Source: a virus
Direction: 5' to 3' (one strand)
IMG/VR virus record: IMGVR_UViG_3300023481_000008
Coordinates: 1-30,550 of that record
Length of the DNA stretch: 30,550 nt
A model generated the notes under the pieces. The model did not search any database, was not told the DNA's origin, and worked only from the letters and a program-made list of their open reading frames with translations. The translations under genes were made by a program, and so were the position numbers. Of the stretch, positions 13,322-21,824 are shown one piece after another (within the stretch, counting starts at the first letter, position 1; every line of letters starts with the position of its first letter).

Positions 13322-13798
13322 ATGTCTAAGAGTTTTTTAGATGGAATTGGAGATTTTTTTAGCAGCGCGGCTGGAGCATTTACGCAGCCGAAGGGCACTT
13401 CTGCTGCTAATGGGACTGAGCCTAACTTCCTTGGCGATTTAGTATTAGCCTCTGCCCCTTCCGTTCTTAGCGGCTTTGGCTCAGGTCTTGGGGCTTCTGC
13501 CACTGCTGATAGTAATCTTGCTTCCACTCAGCTATTAGTAGATCAAAGGGCACAAGAGGCATCGGACAAATTAGAATTCTTAAGAGACAAGTTATCTGCG
13601 ACTGTGGCAGAAGGAGCGAAGGACAGGGGATTAAAAAAGAAACTAAAAAAGCAGGAGCTTATTCAAAATGCTTTTTTCAAACTTGCTAATGCCGCGCAAC
13701 AGGGAAGACTTGCAGAGTCTAATGCTCTAACGAATTTTGCTTCCCTAACGCAAGGGCCATTACTAAGAGTGGGACAGGGACAAGGAGGGAGATTCTAA
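13322..13798 (+). CDS. Putative internal virion protein
   Basis: This encodes 158 residues, starting 4 nt after the previous stop. The N-terminus is amphipathic (FLDGIGDFFSSAAGAF). A Gly/Ser/Ala-rich mildly hydrophobic stretch follows (SAPSVLSGFGSGLGASA, about 44-61), then a charged helix (about 72-105, LEFLRDKLSATVAEGAKDRG with a KKKLKK patch). Small-residue-rich membrane-active segments plus helices are typical of podovirus ejection proteins. The assignment is by composition and location only. Confidence 0.45.
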   Translation: MSKSFLDGIGDFFSSAAGAFTQPKGTSAANGTEPNFLGDLVLASAPSVLSGFGSGLGASATADSNLASTQLLVDQRAQEASDKLEFLRDKLSATVAEGAKDRGLKKKLKKQELIQNAFFKLANAAQQGRLAESNALTNFASLTQGPLLRVGQGQGGRF

Positions 13799-13799
13799 T

Positions 13800-15044
13800 A
13801 TGCCTATTCTCACCACATCTCAGAATGTATTAGGTAATCAGCCGGGACTTGGCGGCCTTACGCCTGAGCAATTGCAGATTCTTCAGAACCAAAGACAGCA
13901 GGTTTCTAATACGAGTGTTCCTGGTCCCGTGGGGCAGGCAAACATGCCGCAGATTCTCAAACAACAAGCAGTGGACCAGCTAAACGCTCCTCAGCAGACG
14001 CCTATAATGAACCCCGCTGCTCAAGAGCTCCAAGGTCCTAACCCCGCACAGATAGCGGGAGGTGTTACTGGGTCCGTAGGGGGGCATGCTCTTCTGAACG
14101 CTGGAGCCAATGCGCTGTCTAGTTCTACGCCGGCCGCGGCTCCAGCCGCTCTCTCGACGCCCTTTGAGGTAAATGCTGCTGGACAGATCGTAGCACCAGG
14201 AGCCGCTGCCCCCGCTGCCGGGACTGCCGCAGGTTCAAGTGCCATTGGAGCTTTTGCTGCAGCGAATCCTGCTTTAGCTATTCCCGCAGCCGCAGCAGGG
14301 GAGCTTGCTTTAAATGAATTTGCTTTCAAACCTGCCGGAAAAGCTGTCTTAGGAGATAAGTTTGATAACGCAGGGGCTAATATAGGGAATCTTATTTTGC
14401 CTGGTGGTCCGGGTGCTCTTGCAGGTGGAGCTATTGGAGGCTTATTCGGCGGCAAGAAAGGCAAGGACCAAAAAAGGAGAGACGGCCTTAGAGATAACCT
14501 GGAAGAATCGGGGTTTGCTTTCAAGGGGCTTGATGGAAGCCATCGAATTGAATTGGCTGATGGATCTCTTTTTAATATTGGCCTAGACGGAGGAGCAAGA
14601 ATAACTAATGATAAAGGAGAGAAGAGACAGGTCTTTGATGTAGATTTGTCTGACCCAGAGGCAAGGAATGTGGTAGGATTGGTTAATCCTCTTGCGACGG
14701 TAGTTGTTGGGGGAGATGGAAAGCTCAGGAGTGATTTTGCCGGGTATCTTACTAATGCCTCACTTTCCTCGGGGGATACGGTAGCGAATATTCGCAAGTT
14801 TTATTTAGGGCTTCTTAAAGACAAAGAAGGAAACCCGATAACGGATGTCGGGCAGGCGAGAGATATTTACAGAAACCAGATTGAAAAGCTGCGCAACGAC
14901 AAAACGATTTCAGACGGAGAAGCCGATGCAGCAGCAGCGAGCTTGGACAGATTGTTTCTTACGAACGATCCTTTAACTGCTCCCGGTTCAGAGGGCGGAG
15001 GGACTCCGGTAATTCCGGCGGTAGATGAAAAGAGGCTTGTTTAA
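13800..15044 (+). CDS. Putative internal/ejection protein with glycine-zipper segment
   Basis: This encodes 414 residues. The N-terminal 80 residues are Gln/Pro-rich (GLTPEQLQILQNQRQQ). Residues 85-180 are dominated by Ala/Gly/Pro. A glycine-zipper segment follows at about 200-216 (GPGALAGGAIGGLFGGK) and is succeeded by a basic patch. The C-terminal half is a soluble mixed domain (GFAFKGLDGSHRIELADGS, then NIRKFYLGLLKD) ending in a helical pair. Glycine zippers insert into membranes and occur in ejection proteins that form a channel for phage DNA. It shares the L-(S/T)-P-(E/D)-Q-(L/I)-x-I-L motif with the 540-residue protein at 21825. Confidence 0.5.
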   Translation: MPILTTSQNVLGNQPGLGGLTPEQLQILQNQRQQVSNTSVPGPVGQANMPQILKQQAVDQLNAPQQTPIMNPAAQELQGPNPAQIAGGVTGSVGGHALLNAGANALSSSTPAAAPAALSTPFEVNAAGQIVAPGAAAPAAGTAAGSSAIGAFAAANPALAIPAAAAGELALNEFAFKPAGKAVLGDKFDNAGANIGNLILPGGPGALAGGAIGGLFGGKKGKDQKRRDGLRDNLEESGFAFKGLDGSHRIELADGSLFNIGLDGGARITNDKGEKRQVFDVDLSDPEARNVVGLVNPLATVVVGGDGKLRSDFAGYLTNASLSSGDTVANIRKFYLGLLKDKEGNPITDVGQARDIYRNQIEKLRNDKTISDGEADAAAASLDRLFLTNDPLTAPGSEGGGTPVIPAVDEKRLV

Positions 15045-15067
15045 TTATGAAAGGAGAAGAAAGAAAG

Positions 15068-15532
15068 ATGAAACATAAAATGTCGTTATTTATTGGTGGC
15101 CTGCTTGCTGTTCTAACGCTTGTCATTGCATTGAATTACGTAACTATCGCTGAAGCTCTTACTGACGTTGTGCTTTGGAAGAACAAAGAGTTTCAGATGT
15201 TGGGAACAAGTTCTTTGTATAATGCGGGTAATACCACACTTGTCGGAACATTGGCTGTTACGGGAGCTTCTACCCTAACAGGGAATACAGCTGTTACTGG
15301 AACGCTTGGCGTTACAGGAGCAACAACTACTGCTGCGATTGCAGCGAGTGGTGCTATTACTTCGAGTGTGAATGATATGGGATGGGCTGTAGTAGCTGGA
15401 GCTGACACAGCTTGCACAACTACTTGCACATTTGCTTGCTTGTTTGGAGTGAACACTGCTTCTGCAACTGCTGATATTGTTAACTGTGCTGATGCTACTG
15501 CTGATGAATGCCTTTGTGCTGGAGCTAGCTAG
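15068..15532 (+). CDS. Secreted or anchored fibre-like protein with cysteine-rich end
   Basis: This encodes 154 residues from ATG 15068, chosen because GGAG (15053-15056) is well placed for it; an in-frame ATG at 15047 precedes that site. Residues 6-24 are hydrophobic, followed by IAEA, like a signal peptide or N-terminal anchor. Residues about 45-90 contain repeated V-T-G/L-T-G units (TLAVTGASTLTGNTAVTGTL) typical of beta-helical fibre shafts. The C-terminal 45 residues hold seven cysteines (C-TTT-C-TFA-C, then C-x-C at the end), suggesting disulfide knotting outside the cytoplasm. A virion surface appendage or exported protein is likely. Confidence 0.5.
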   Translation: MKHKMSLFIGGLLAVLTLVIALNYVTIAEALTDVVLWKNKEFQMLGTSSLYNAGNTTLVGTLAVTGASTLTGNTAVTGTLGVTGATTTAAIAASGAITSSVNDMGWAVVAGADTACTTTCTFACLFGVNTASATADIVNCADATADECLCAGAS

Positions 15533-15535
15533 ACT

Positions 15536-15781
15536 ATGCCAAGCTTCGAAGAATATACCCGCTTGCTCCGACTGGGTCATTTCCAGTCGGAGCTTAGTGA
15601 GATACTTAGGGCGCAGGGTGATTTCATCGCGAGGACCGGTGAGCGTTTGCTGGACGAAGAAGAAGATGAGGAAGAGGATAAGACAGAGAAGAAGGATGAT
15701 AAAGAAGAAAAGAAGTCTCTTCCTTCTTCTATGCCTGAGAAGATTAAAACTATTCTCATTAAGAAATTAAATACCGGGTAG
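15536..15781 (+). CDS. Small acidic/basic charged protein
   Basis: This encodes 81 residues, starting 3 nt after the previous stop. An N-terminal amphipathic helix (FEEYTRLLRLGHFQSELSEI) is followed by an extreme charged run of Asp, Glu and Lys (about residues 38-61) and a short basic helical C-terminus. It looks like a small adaptor or chaperone-like protein. Its neighbour downstream is the head-tail adaptor. No family is recognised. Confidence 0.5.
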   Translation: MPSFEEYTRLLRLGHFQSELSEILRAQGDFIARTGERLLDEEEDEEEDKTEKKDDKEEKKSLPSSMPEKIKTILIKKLNTG

Positions 15782-15787
15782 CTATGA

Positions 15788-16711
15788 ATGAAATACGTGG
15801 CGGATCTAATTACGAGAGTTCGGGAACACACTCTCAATACCGGCAATACTGCTACGAGCGGAATTCTGGACTCTCATTTTCTTAATTACCTTAATGACGC
15901 TCAAGACCGCCTAGTAAGTCTCATACATCAAACTGGTTCAAATCTATTTGAAACCCAAACGGAAATTAGTTTAGTAGGTGCTCAAAGAACCTATTCAATT
16001 CCCGTTGCCGCTGTCTTAAAGAACAGAGTTAAGCTTGTTGAGATTTCTTCTACGGGGAACGTGAAAGACTATGTTCCCTTAAGAAAGGAAAGCTTCAGAC
16101 AACTTATTAACGACCAGATTGACTTTCCTGTTTCCTATTCTCTTGTAAACGGAAGCATTTACCTAAGCCCCGTTCCTCAAACATCTACCGGGAAGATACG
16201 AGTTACTTACACAAGAAGGCTTGATGCGTTAGACATTAGGAGAGGATCGGTCGCGAGTAAGACTGATTCAGGAACGCAAATAACAGCATTAACATTAAAT
16301 ACATCTGATGACGATACAACCGCTCTTGCTGCAAGCACTTATCTTTGTGTTTGCGATAGGGATGGAGCGGTCACGATGTATAATCTTCGTTACGATTCCT
16401 ATAACAGCACTACCGGAGTTGTGACATTAACTGGAGCTGCTTTTACCTATGCCACTGGAGAGACAATAGCGGTTGGTGATTTCGTAACCACTCAGCCATA
16501 TTCCACAACTCATTCTGACTTAGACGATTTAGCTGAAAGATATTTAGTTAAGTATGCAGTAATGGAGATTCTTTCGATAGAAGATTCCAGTGCCGACTTT
16601 GCACAAGCGCAGCAGATTTTAAATGCCATGGAGCAGGAATTAGTTGCTGCATATCATCCTGATGGAGATGATTTCTTAGCCCCTTTGATTTTTGATAGCT
16701 TTTTTAGATAA
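15788..16711 (+). CDS. Head-tail adaptor / tail tubular protein A-like (gatekeeper)
   Basis: This encodes 307 residues. The N-terminal helices (MKYVADLITRVREHTL, then FLNYLNDAQDRLVSLIHQ), a beta domain with TQTEISLVGAQRTYSIP, KLVEIS and GSIYLSPVPQTSTGKIRVTYTRR, and the C-terminal helices (DLDDLAERYLVKYAVMEIL, then AQAQQILNAMEQELVAAY) match the adaptor that binds under the portal in T7 (gp11) and P22 (gp4) type phages. A beta insertion at about 150-235 is an extra. It sits directly before the nozzle-type gene, as in T7. It would hold DNA in the head and carry the tail. Confidence 0.75.
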   Translation: MKYVADLITRVREHTLNTGNTATSGILDSHFLNYLNDAQDRLVSLIHQTGSNLFETQTEISLVGAQRTYSIPVAAVLKNRVKLVEISSTGNVKDYVPLRKESFRQLINDQIDFPVSYSLVNGSIYLSPVPQTSTGKIRVTYTRRLDALDIRRGSVASKTDSGTQITALTLNTSDDDTTALAASTYLCVCDRDGAVTMYNLRYDSYNSTTGVVTLTGAAFTYATGETIAVGDFVTTQPYSTTHSDLDDLAERYLVKYAVMEILSIEDSSADFAQAQQILNAMEQELVAAYHPDGDDFLAPLIFDSFFR

Positions 16712-16719
16712 AAGGAACT

Positions 16720-19299
16720 ATGGCAGGGCCGTATGTCATTACAAAGCACTACGGAGAGCTAATGGGGCTTGATGCTCGTTCGAATAGCATCACGCTAAAG
16801 CCTACTATGGCTTCTGTTCTTAAAAATGTGCAATATCACATTACCCCAGGGGGCGAGATCCTCGGATGTCGCAAAGGTAATAAAGCTCATGCCCATCTTG
16901 ATAAAGGAAAGGTGGGCAATCCTGGATTATTTATTTTCCAAGGAACTAATGAATTGATTTCAATTGGAGGGGCTGCTGCTACTGGAGTTATTCAGAAACT
17001 AGTTAAGACTACTGTCGTTCTTGATTACGATGACACAAGAGATGCCGGAAACACGAATTATGAAGATTTGGATCTACGAATCGTAACACAATCCCCAGAT
17101 ATACGTTTCCAGGTATTGGCTTCTGATATATCTCAAGAATTTAATTTAGCAGACATAGACTGCAATACTGGATTCGAGACATCCCCAGAACTTCTAAGTG
17201 CAACAAAAGTCACAGTAGACGCTTTGACTGACATGCTTCTTACTATCACAGATAGCGGAGCTACTGGATTCCCTACGGCATTTCTCGATCAGGTCATAGA
17301 AGCCGTAACGACAGTGGCAGGAGCACAGAAAACAATAACGGTCAACTATTGGTATCCGTCAGACATAGAGAAAAGAACTTTTGCCTTCGATGGGACTAAA
17401 TTGCCGGTTTATTCGGCCGTGGTAATCCCTCCTAATCAAACAGCAGAAAAAGCAATTCTTTTTCTTGCCGGAGGAGGAAGTGCAAACCTTGCTAAGTTCG
17501 ACGGGGATCAGTTAGTAAGAATAGGCGCACCGAAGCCTGATAACTTCTCTTCTGTAACCACAAACGGCGCAGGTAATGTTGACACCGGAACGCATGAGTG
17601 GATTTGCACTATCGTTACCAAGGATGCATTAGGGAATAGGGTTGAGAGCGAGCCTAATGATCTGACATCACTGACGGTTACTTCGAACAAGGTAAGTGTT
17701 TCTACGATTCTTAGTGGAATGTCTGCCGCTGGCTACAATGACGGTTATGGACTGGCGAGTAGCAACCAAACTGGAGTTACTACTATAAACTGCCTTGCCG
17801 CTGGTGGGACTGCTCCCACTCTAAAAAAGGGAGATACGGCATATTTCTTAGACAGGTCTACAAACCTAATGGCCGAGAGGAGTATCACGGCAGTTACGGC
17901 AACGAGTATCACCATCGCTGGGGCATCTGTGAATGTTAATAACAGCGATCCTATTAGCGCAAACGTAAGAATTGCTCTTTATCGAACAAGGGTGGGCGGG
18001 ACAAGTTTTCTTTTAACCGGGGAGATTGCAGCAAAACCGGCTGAGTATCCATTTGGGAAGACTCTAACTAACCTTGTTCTTACCGATAATGTTGCCGATG
18101 CGGATCTTGGTCCTGAGTATTTATTCCCTATAGAACTTCATACTTCATTAGGGAATATAAACCCAAAGTCAATTGCATCCCATCAAGGTTCTTTAGTTGT
18201 TGGGGGGAAAGACCAAACTGCGAGTTCTCTTGGTCCTGGATTAGTTTGGTATAGTGACGCTGCCGGTCCTGAAATATTTCCGGCGTTAAATAACTTTGCT
18301 GTTAATCCTGAACATCCGGGGGATATTTCAGGACTTGCCTCAGTCGCGGGTATTCTTTATGTGTTCAAACCTAGCTCTATTGATCGTGTTTTTGGGAGTT
18401 TGGCGAGTGATACCTTCGAAGTTTTTCCTCTTAGCCGGGAGGTGGGGTGTGTTGCTCAGGGAACGATTAAGACATTACAGGATGGGGTTCTCTTCCTTTC
18501 TAAGAGCAGTGTTTTTTTTCTTTCTGGAGGTAAGTTAGATGATGTTGGAATACCGATAAGAGATTTCTTAAAGACCATTGAGCCAACTGAGCTGTCAACT
18601 GCCATACTAGATCCAAAAGAAAGAAGATATATTGTTCGCGTAACCGGGGAGGTTATAGGGGACGCTAACACCATTATTTCAAAAACCTTTGCATGGGATA
18701 TTGATAGGAATAAATGGTTTGAATATACAGTAGGGGCGAGCACAGAATCGAGTTGGGATATAGGTTCCGGTGTTTTTTATGACAATCAGATTTGGTGGGA
18801 AGTGGTTCGTTCGGCTGGAGATAAAGCATTATTAAGACAGATACCAGATCGCAAGCCAGGTAATGTGAATACTCCGGTTGCGTTAGGGAATGGGCCTTAC
18901 ACTCAAGTAGATCACACGCAAGCAATCCCTTGGGAAGTTGTGACGGGGTTTGAGTCTCTGGGTGAACCAGACGTTCTAAAACGCTTTTTACGTTCGAAGT
19001 TTCATGGAGCTAGGCAAGCAGTAAGCACTATCCCGGAAAGTGCGACCATTCGAGTTAGAACGAGATTGGATTATGACGACACGACCCATAGCGACTTTAA
19101 CATAACACTAAAGACGACAACTCAGTCAACGAGCGGACAAGTTAATAAGGCTGAAGTGAAGTTGCTTCCCAGAAAGGCTGAGTCTCTCGCTTACCAGTTA
19201 ACACATGCAACGATCTACGAAATGCCTAGACTTGCTGGATGGTCTACGCAAATATCCACTCCTAACCGTCCTAAGATTGGGGCGAACGAGGGCAAATAA
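16720..19299 (+). CDS. Tail nozzle-type protein (tail tubular protein B-like)
   Basis: This encodes 859 residues, close to T7 gp12 in size. It is almost all beta. Features include ANLAKFDGDQLVRIG (about 263-277), IgG-like or fibronectin-like strands near 285-460, and a C-terminal beta-propeller-type region from about 485: SLVVGGKDQ, then ISGLASVAGILYVFKPSSI, FPLSREVGCVAQGTI, GVLFLSKSSVFFLSGG and AWDIDRNKWFEYT. Repeated blades with G-V-x-F-L-S type strands are characteristic of podovirus nozzle proteins. It would form the tube below the adaptor and anchor the fibres. The preceding adaptor gene and following fibre genes fit. Confidence 0.75.
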   Translation: MAGPYVITKHYGELMGLDARSNSITLKPTMASVLKNVQYHITPGGEILGCRKGNKAHAHLDKGKVGNPGLFIFQGTNELISIGGAAATGVIQKLVKTTVVLDYDDTRDAGNTNYEDLDLRIVTQSPDIRFQVLASDISQEFNLADIDCNTGFETSPELLSATKVTVDALTDMLLTITDSGATGFPTAFLDQVIEAVTTVAGAQKTITVNYWYPSDIEKRTFAFDGTKLPVYSAVVIPPNQTAEKAILFLAGGGSANLAKFDGDQLVRIGAPKPDNFSSVTTNGAGNVDTGTHEWICTIVTKDALGNRVESEPNDLTSLTVTSNKVSVSTILSGMSAAGYNDGYGLASSNQTGVTTINCLAAGGTAPTLKKGDTAYFLDRSTNLMAERSITAVTATSITIAGASVNVNNSDPISANVRIALYRTRVGGTSFLLTGEIAAKPAEYPFGKTLTNLVLTDNVADADLGPEYLFPIELHTSLGNINPKSIASHQGSLVVGGKDQTASSLGPGLVWYSDAAGPEIFPALNNFAVNPEHPGDISGLASVAGILYVFKPSSIDRVFGSLASDTFEVFPLSREVGCVAQGTIKTLQDGVLFLSKSSVFFLSGGKLDDVGIPIRDFLKTIEPTELSTAILDPKERRYIVRVTGEVIGDANTIISKTFAWDIDRNKWFEYTVGASTESSWDIGSGVFYDNQIWWEVVRSAGDKALLRQIPDRKPGNVNTPVALGNGPYTQVDHTQAIPWEVVTGFESLGEPDVLKRFLRSKFHGARQAVSTIPESATIRVRTRLDYDDTTHSDFNITLKTTTQSTSGQVNKAEVKLLPRKAESLAYQLTHATIYEMPRLAGWSTQISTPNRPKIGANEGK

Positions 19300-19514
19300 T
19301 GGCAGGATTTGGTTCAGGCGGGCAGTTGGGAGAGGGGCAGTTAATCTCCTCCGTTTTAAATAACGTAGGGACTCAATTAAGGCATCTTTCTTTTAAAAAG
19401 AACTTCAGTCCAGCACCTAAGTTAAATGACCTTGATGATGTTCCTAAGTTCTCTTCTAAGACGGATAGGTTATCAGGATTGGCGGCTATTAGATATACAT
19501 TTTGGATTAGTTAA
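19299..19514 (+). CDS. Small tail-associated protein of unknown role
   Basis: This encodes 71 residues. Its ATG shares one base with the nozzle stop, and its own stop shares one base with the next ATG, so translation is coupled on both sides. It begins with a glycine-rich stretch (FGSGGQLGEGQ). Its residues NDLDDVPKFSSKTD resemble short docking segments of fibre proteins. Probably a small nozzle- or fibre-linked protein. Confidence 0.5.
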   Translation: MAGFGSGGQLGEGQLISSVLNNVGTQLRHLSFKKNFSPAPKLNDLDDVPKFSSKTDRLSGLAAIRYTFWIS

Positions 19515-19849
19515 TGGCGTTTCAGGAAAAACAAATAGGACAAATAAGCCCGGCTAATACAACGGCGGTTAGTCTTTATTCCCCTCCGGCTAACACTGTT
19601 ATGATTGTTAGGACTATTTTTATTTGCAATACGGACACGTCGAATCATAAGTTTCGAATATTTCATGACGATGACGGCAAGGTATACGACACCACTTCCG
19701 CTTTGTTTTACGACGTTACTATTCCAGGGAATTGCACCAGAGAAATCCATACTCATATTGCCATGAATAATTCTAATGGGAACTTGGGAGTAAGATCGGA
19801 TTCTGCCAGCAATCTCACATTCACGGGCTATGGGATGGAGGTTTCTTAA
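19514..19849 (+). CDS. Small beta-sandwich tail protein, paralogue 1
   Basis: This encodes 111 residues. It is clearly related to the next gene: both have IGQ/LGQ, then P-x-N-T-T-A, LYSPP or LYSPA, I-V-R-T-I-F, CNTD or ANSD, a fish-like F-x-I-(F/Y)-x-D strand, I-A-M-N-N-S, and N-L-T-F-T-x-(Y/F)-G-x-E at the end. Strand spacing suggests a jelly-roll or Ig-like head-binding or collar unit. Its position between nozzle and fibre genes suggests a tail-knob or fibre attachment protein. Confidence 0.6.
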   Translation: MAFQEKQIGQISPANTTAVSLYSPPANTVMIVRTIFICNTDTSNHKFRIFHDDDGKVYDTTSALFYDVTIPGNCTREIHTHIAMNNSNGNLGVRSDSASNLTFTGYGMEVS

Positions 19850-20205
19850 TGAGTCTTGATGTCGCGGGAAAATATCCTCAGCCTAAATTTTTAGGACAAG
19901 CAAAGCCAACCAACACAACTGCTACACCTCTTTACTCTCCCGCTTCTGGTGTTACTGGGATAATAAGAACTATTTTCGTAGCCAACTCGGACAATAACTC
20001 TCATAGCTTTACTATTTATTTCGATAACACAGGTTCGTTAGTTGATACTGACCACATTATTTTTCCTACCGTTGCGGTGAATGGGTTAAGCACAGTCCAA
20101 CTTGATGTTTACATAGCGATGAATAACAGCGCAGGAACTCTTTCCGTTAAAACAAATTCAGCGAATAACTTCACGTTTACTGCTTTTGGGGAGGAGTTAA
20201 CGTAA
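19849..20205 (+). CDS. Small beta-sandwich tail protein, paralogue 2
   Basis: This encodes 118 residues, starting on the last base of the preceding stop. It is the tandem paralogue of 19514-19849, with the same motif order (NTTATPLYSP, IIRTIFVANSD, VYIAMNNSAGTL, NNFTFTAFGEEL), and differs mostly in the N-terminal 15 residues and strand loops. DNA identity between the two has clearly eroded, so the duplication is old and both copies are kept, perhaps as partners in a hetero-oligomer. The next gene, the fibre, starts on its last stop base. Confidence 0.6.
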   Translation: MSLDVAGKYPQPKFLGQAKPTNTTATPLYSPASGVTGIIRTIFVANSDNNSHSFTIYFDNTGSLVDTDHIIFPTVAVNGLSTVQLDVYIAMNNSAGTLSVKTNSANNFTFTAFGEELT

Positions 20206-21539
20206 TGGGCATTAAAATTTACCCAGAGAAGTTGGAGAATATTCCTGATGTTAATCTTGGAACGTTATCTGACAACGAGAATGTTACGTGGGACGCTGCA
20301 AGTTCCAGGTTCACCAATCAAGCCGCCGGAACTCCGGGTGCCCATACACATGACACGGTTGATATTGTTTCAGGGACTTTGGCAAATGCAAGGGTGGCTG
20401 AATCGAATGTGACTCAACACGTGGCTGCGATTAACCACGATGCGCTTTTGAACTTTTCCACAACAGAGCATTTTACGATGCTTGACGAGGACAATATGTC
20501 CTCTAATAGTGCGACTAAGGCTGCTACTCAGCAAAGTGTGAAAGCATACGTTGATGCCCAGGTAGCGACTTCCGACACATTGCCTGAGTTGAGTGATGTA
20601 GTCATTACTACAGTCGCGGACAACGAAGTTCTTGCGTATAATTCTGGAACAAGCAAGTGGATTAATCAGACAGCGGCGGAGGCAAGTCTAGCTGCTGCGA
20701 GTCATAACCATGCAGCGAGTGACATCAACAGTGGGACTTTGGCAGATGCGATAGTTGCCCAGAGTAATGTTACACAGCATCAGGCGGCACTATCAGTTAC
20801 AGAATCTCAGATTTCAGACTTAGATCATGACGCGGCAAAGATAAAGGGTGTCGGGATTGTTATTACGTCGGTTGCTGATAACGAGACGCTTACTTACGAC
20901 TCAGCAAGTGCTAAGTGGACCAACCAGGCCGCAGGAACACCTGGTGCTCACACTCACGACACTTCTGATATTGTTTCCGGAACAATGGCTAATGCCCGCA
21001 TATCTGTGGGTAGTGTAACTCAGCATGAAGCCTCGATAGACCATGATGCTTTGGCTAACTTCGTAGCTGCAGAGCATTTGCTTGTTGGGGCCATTGACCA
21101 TGACCAGTTGCTTAACTTTGCAAGCAATGAGCATTTCACTGAAGCGAGTATATCGCAGGTAAATCTAAGTGATGTAACTGCCTGGGCTACCTGGACGCCG
21201 ACATATGGGGCATTTAGTCCGATGACCTTTGGCTCCGTTACCACAACTTATGCCAGGTGGAGGCAATATGGGGAGACTGTCGAATTTGCTATTAGTGCTG
21301 TAGGGACTACGGGGGGATCGGCTAGTCCTTATATTACTTTCACACTCAATAACAACCCAGATGTAGCGAGCTTGCAGTTCGCAACGAGGATTAATGATGG
21401 TGGTGATATTACTGGGTTTTGTTTTAACGGGAGTGGGGCGGATATAGCTAAAGTATTTGTGCAACGGTATGACGGGGCGAACTGGGGCGTTAGCTCAGGC
21501 CGGTCGTTTACAATCACAGGATCATACGAGATAACATAA
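20205..21539 (+). CDS. Tail fibre protein
   Basis: This encodes 444 residues. Three partly repeated shaft modules contain S-D-N-E-x-x-x-(Y/W)-D, W-T-N-Q-A-A-G-T-P-G-A-H-T-H, DIVSGTLANARV and VTQH (around 20-75, 125-200, 215-275). A segment SATKAATQQSVKAYVDA (about 103-119) follows the pattern of many fibres. The C-terminal domain (about 320-444) is aromatic and beta-rich (WATWTPTYGAF, then GGSASPYITFTLNN) and is the likely receptor-binding tip. Adjacent genes fit a tail apparatus. Swapping of such tips sets host range. The host receptor cannot be read from sequence. Confidence 0.78.
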   Translation: MGIKIYPEKLENIPDVNLGTLSDNENVTWDAASSRFTNQAAGTPGAHTHDTVDIVSGTLANARVAESNVTQHVAAINHDALLNFSTTEHFTMLDEDNMSSNSATKAATQQSVKAYVDAQVATSDTLPELSDVVITTVADNEVLAYNSGTSKWINQTAAEASLAAASHNHAASDINSGTLADAIVAQSNVTQHQAALSVTESQISDLDHDAAKIKGVGIVITSVADNETLTYDSASAKWTNQAAGTPGAHTHDTSDIVSGTMANARISVGSVTQHEASIDHDALANFVAAEHLLVGAIDHDQLLNFASNEHFTEASISQVNLSDVTAWATWTPTYGAFSPMTFGSVTTTYARWRQYGETVEFAISAVGTTGGSASPYITFTLNNNPDVASLQFATRINDGGDITGFCFNGSGADIAKVFVQRYDGANWGVSSGRSFTITGSYEIT

Positions 21540-21558
21540 AAGGAGAAATGAATTTCTA

Positions 21559-21822
21559 ATGGCTATAAACTTAAAATGGTTTGAACACACGGAACCGCAA
21601 GTAGCTAATGCACTTGCAAACGCGAAGCAGTATGTTCAAACAAACCCACCTGTCTATCGAGCGATACAGGCAACTGAAGACACTGCGTTGAACGTTCAAA
21701 CAGCCCGGCAGACCGCGACTTATCAAGTGCTAATAGGCCACTGGATGGTTATTAACGACACTGGAGAGATTTCCGTGTATACTGATATTGATTTTAAGAA
21801 TCTTTATGAATTGAAGGTATAA
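21559..21822 (+). CDS. Small protein of unknown function after the tail fibre
   Basis: This encodes 87 residues. It begins with a helix (WFEHTEPQVANALANAKQYV), a second helix near 38-52, and ends with strands (VLIGHWMVINDTGEISVYTD). It lacks membrane or catalytic signatures. Its place directly after the fibre suggests a fibre chaperone or small tail component, but this is only positional. Confidence 0.45.
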   Translation: MAINLKWFEHTEPQVANALANAKQYVQTNPPVYRAIQATEDTALNVQTARQTATYQVLIGHWMVINDTGEISVYTDIDFKNLYELKV

Positions 21823-21824
21823 TT

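Noticed and set aside
14021-14797. Long minus-strand frame (258 codons) opposite the 414-residue protein
   Set aside because: It is the antisense reflection of a GC-rich Ala/Gly coding region, with proline/alanine-rich nonsense and no ribosome site.
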